NCBI GenBank assembly: GCA_029237515.1
Contig: JARBAV010000259.1
Span: 1-6,165 of the forward strand
DNA: 6,165 bases
Reading direction: 5' to 3'
Origin: Nitrososphaerales archaeon
GTDB lineage: Archaea > Thermoproteota > Nitrososphaeria > Nitrososphaerales > Nitrososphaeraceae
The position numbers were made by a program, and so were the translations under genes. This document shows positions 5,716 through 6,165 of the stretch, piece by piece. The notes beneath the pieces were generated by a model. The model was not told the origin of the DNA, searched no databases, and saw only the letters and a program-made list of their open reading frames with translations. Positions within the stretch are counted from its first letter, which is position 1, and every line of letters starts with the position of its first letter.

Positions 5716-5727
5716 CTTAAATTTATT
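5716..5727 (-). promoter_or_regulatory. TATA-like element of the zinc-ribbon gene
   Basis: On the minus strand AATAAATTTAAG, centred about 31 nt before the ATG at 5690, is well placed to give a start site a few bases before the start codon. No Shine-Dalgarno sequence is present in the short leader. Confidence 0.4.
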
Positions 5728-5991
5728 GTTGCATGTGCATATTGTACTTGGCAGTAAATGAGATACGGCTTGACTTATCACTGACGACATAAGAATTAAG
5801 AAATTATCTAGACGAAGTCACTAAAGGAATTGGACATAAAAATAATTGACAATGAGTATGATGCGGCAAATTATCTTTTTACGAATGGATTAACAATCCT
5901 TTGCTAACTATAGGTGCTATATTCCATGCTTCCCGCATACTCGCAGCTACCAACTATTTCTTGGACTCATCCATCGATATTGCCAGACTTT
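5728..5991. other. Gene-free stretch with broken reading frames
   Basis: No intact gene is seen. On the minus strand one frame reads MDESKK, a TAG (5954-5956), then LVAASMREAWNIAPIVSKG and LLIHS before a TAA, which could be a decayed coding fragment. On the plus strand a 31-codon open stretch (ELDIKIIDNEYDAANYLF and on to TAA) is equally unsupported. The AAAAA at 5838-5842 gives a T-run on the minus strand that might end the gene entering from the right edge. No tRNA, repeat array or insertion-sequence end was recognised. Confidence 0.3.
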
Positions 5992-6165
5992 TCAGAATGA
6001 AAATTGTAGGGCATTCTTCAAGTCGGTGGCATTAGGTTTCTTAAATGGCGGTACTATTTCGTCTAGATTGATGTTCTGGGTCTGGTTTAGAGGAGGATAA
6101 CTCTTTGAGTACTGGATTGATGCCTTTTGTCCTGTTGGAATTACTACACCGACGTCTTCGGCATA
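5992..6165 (-). CDS. C-terminal end of an unidentified, possibly exported protein
   Basis: The minus-strand frame is open from the window edge to TGA at 5992-5994, giving 57 residues. It begins YAEDVGVVIPTGQKASIQYS, contains LNQTQNINLDEIVPPFKKPN, and ends DLKNALQFSF. Two N-x-S/T sequons (NQT, NAT), prolines and the absence of charged helices suggest a beta-rich or surface-exposed tail, but no family is recognised. The start and most of the gene lie beyond 6165. Reality of the gene rests on the open frame and plausible composition only. Confidence 0.5.
   Translation of the reverse strand, partial: YAEDVGVVIPTGQKASIQYSKSYPPLNQTQNINLDEIVPPFKKPNATDLKNALQFSF

Overview
The window looks like chromosomal DNA of an archaeon, most probably a Nitrososphaerota (Thaumarchaeota) member of the Nitrososphaera/Nitrosocosmicus type. 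This is inferred from the AT-rich composition, archaeal TATA-like elements about 25-30 bases before start codons (leaderless or nearly leaderless genes), an ArnR1-type winged-helix regulator beside a MEDS sensory protein, and a small protein resembling a family I associate with DUF6659. No database search was possible, so the taxonomy is an inference.

Layout. Positions 1-1269 (+) hold nearly all of a family-1 (sugar-type) ABC transporter substrate-binding protein whose signal-peptide end lies outside the window. It converges on a three-gene minus-strand operon (1346-2712): winged-helix DNA-binding protein, then MEDS-domain sensor, then DUF6659-like protein, with a 7-nt gap and an 11-nt overlap. 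A compact divergent promoter region (2713-2821) separates this operon from a plus-strand pair (2822-4578): a DUF899 thioredoxin-fold protein and a signal-anchored alpha/beta hydrolase of the epoxide hydrolase/haloalkane dehalogenase type with an Asp nucleophile. Between the plus-strand TATA box and start codon lies a perfect 7+7 inverted repeat that is a good operator candidate.

From 4579 onward the DNA is mostly eroded. It holds possible terminator hairpins, an unrecognised small ORF that may be part of a broken gene (4775-4995), a clear pseudogene of an antibiotic-biosynthesis-monooxygenase-like (ABM fold) protein with two in-frame stop codons (5032-5391), an intact 46-residue zinc-ribbon protein (5550-5690), a gene-free stretch with broken frames, and at the right edge the C-terminal end of an unidentified protein entering on the minus strand (5992-6165).

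How they may work together (inference): the wHTH-MEDS-DUF6659 operon is a plausible sensing and regulatory unit, and the divergent DUF899-hydrolase pair a plausible redox/detoxification unit under its control. MEDS was named after DcmR, a regulator of dichloromethane dehalogenation, and the neighbouring hydrolase belongs to a fold class that includes dehalogenases and epoxide hydrolases, so a small-molecule-responsive detoxification locus is a testable idea. The degraded ABM gene nearby may be a lost member of the same sort of function.
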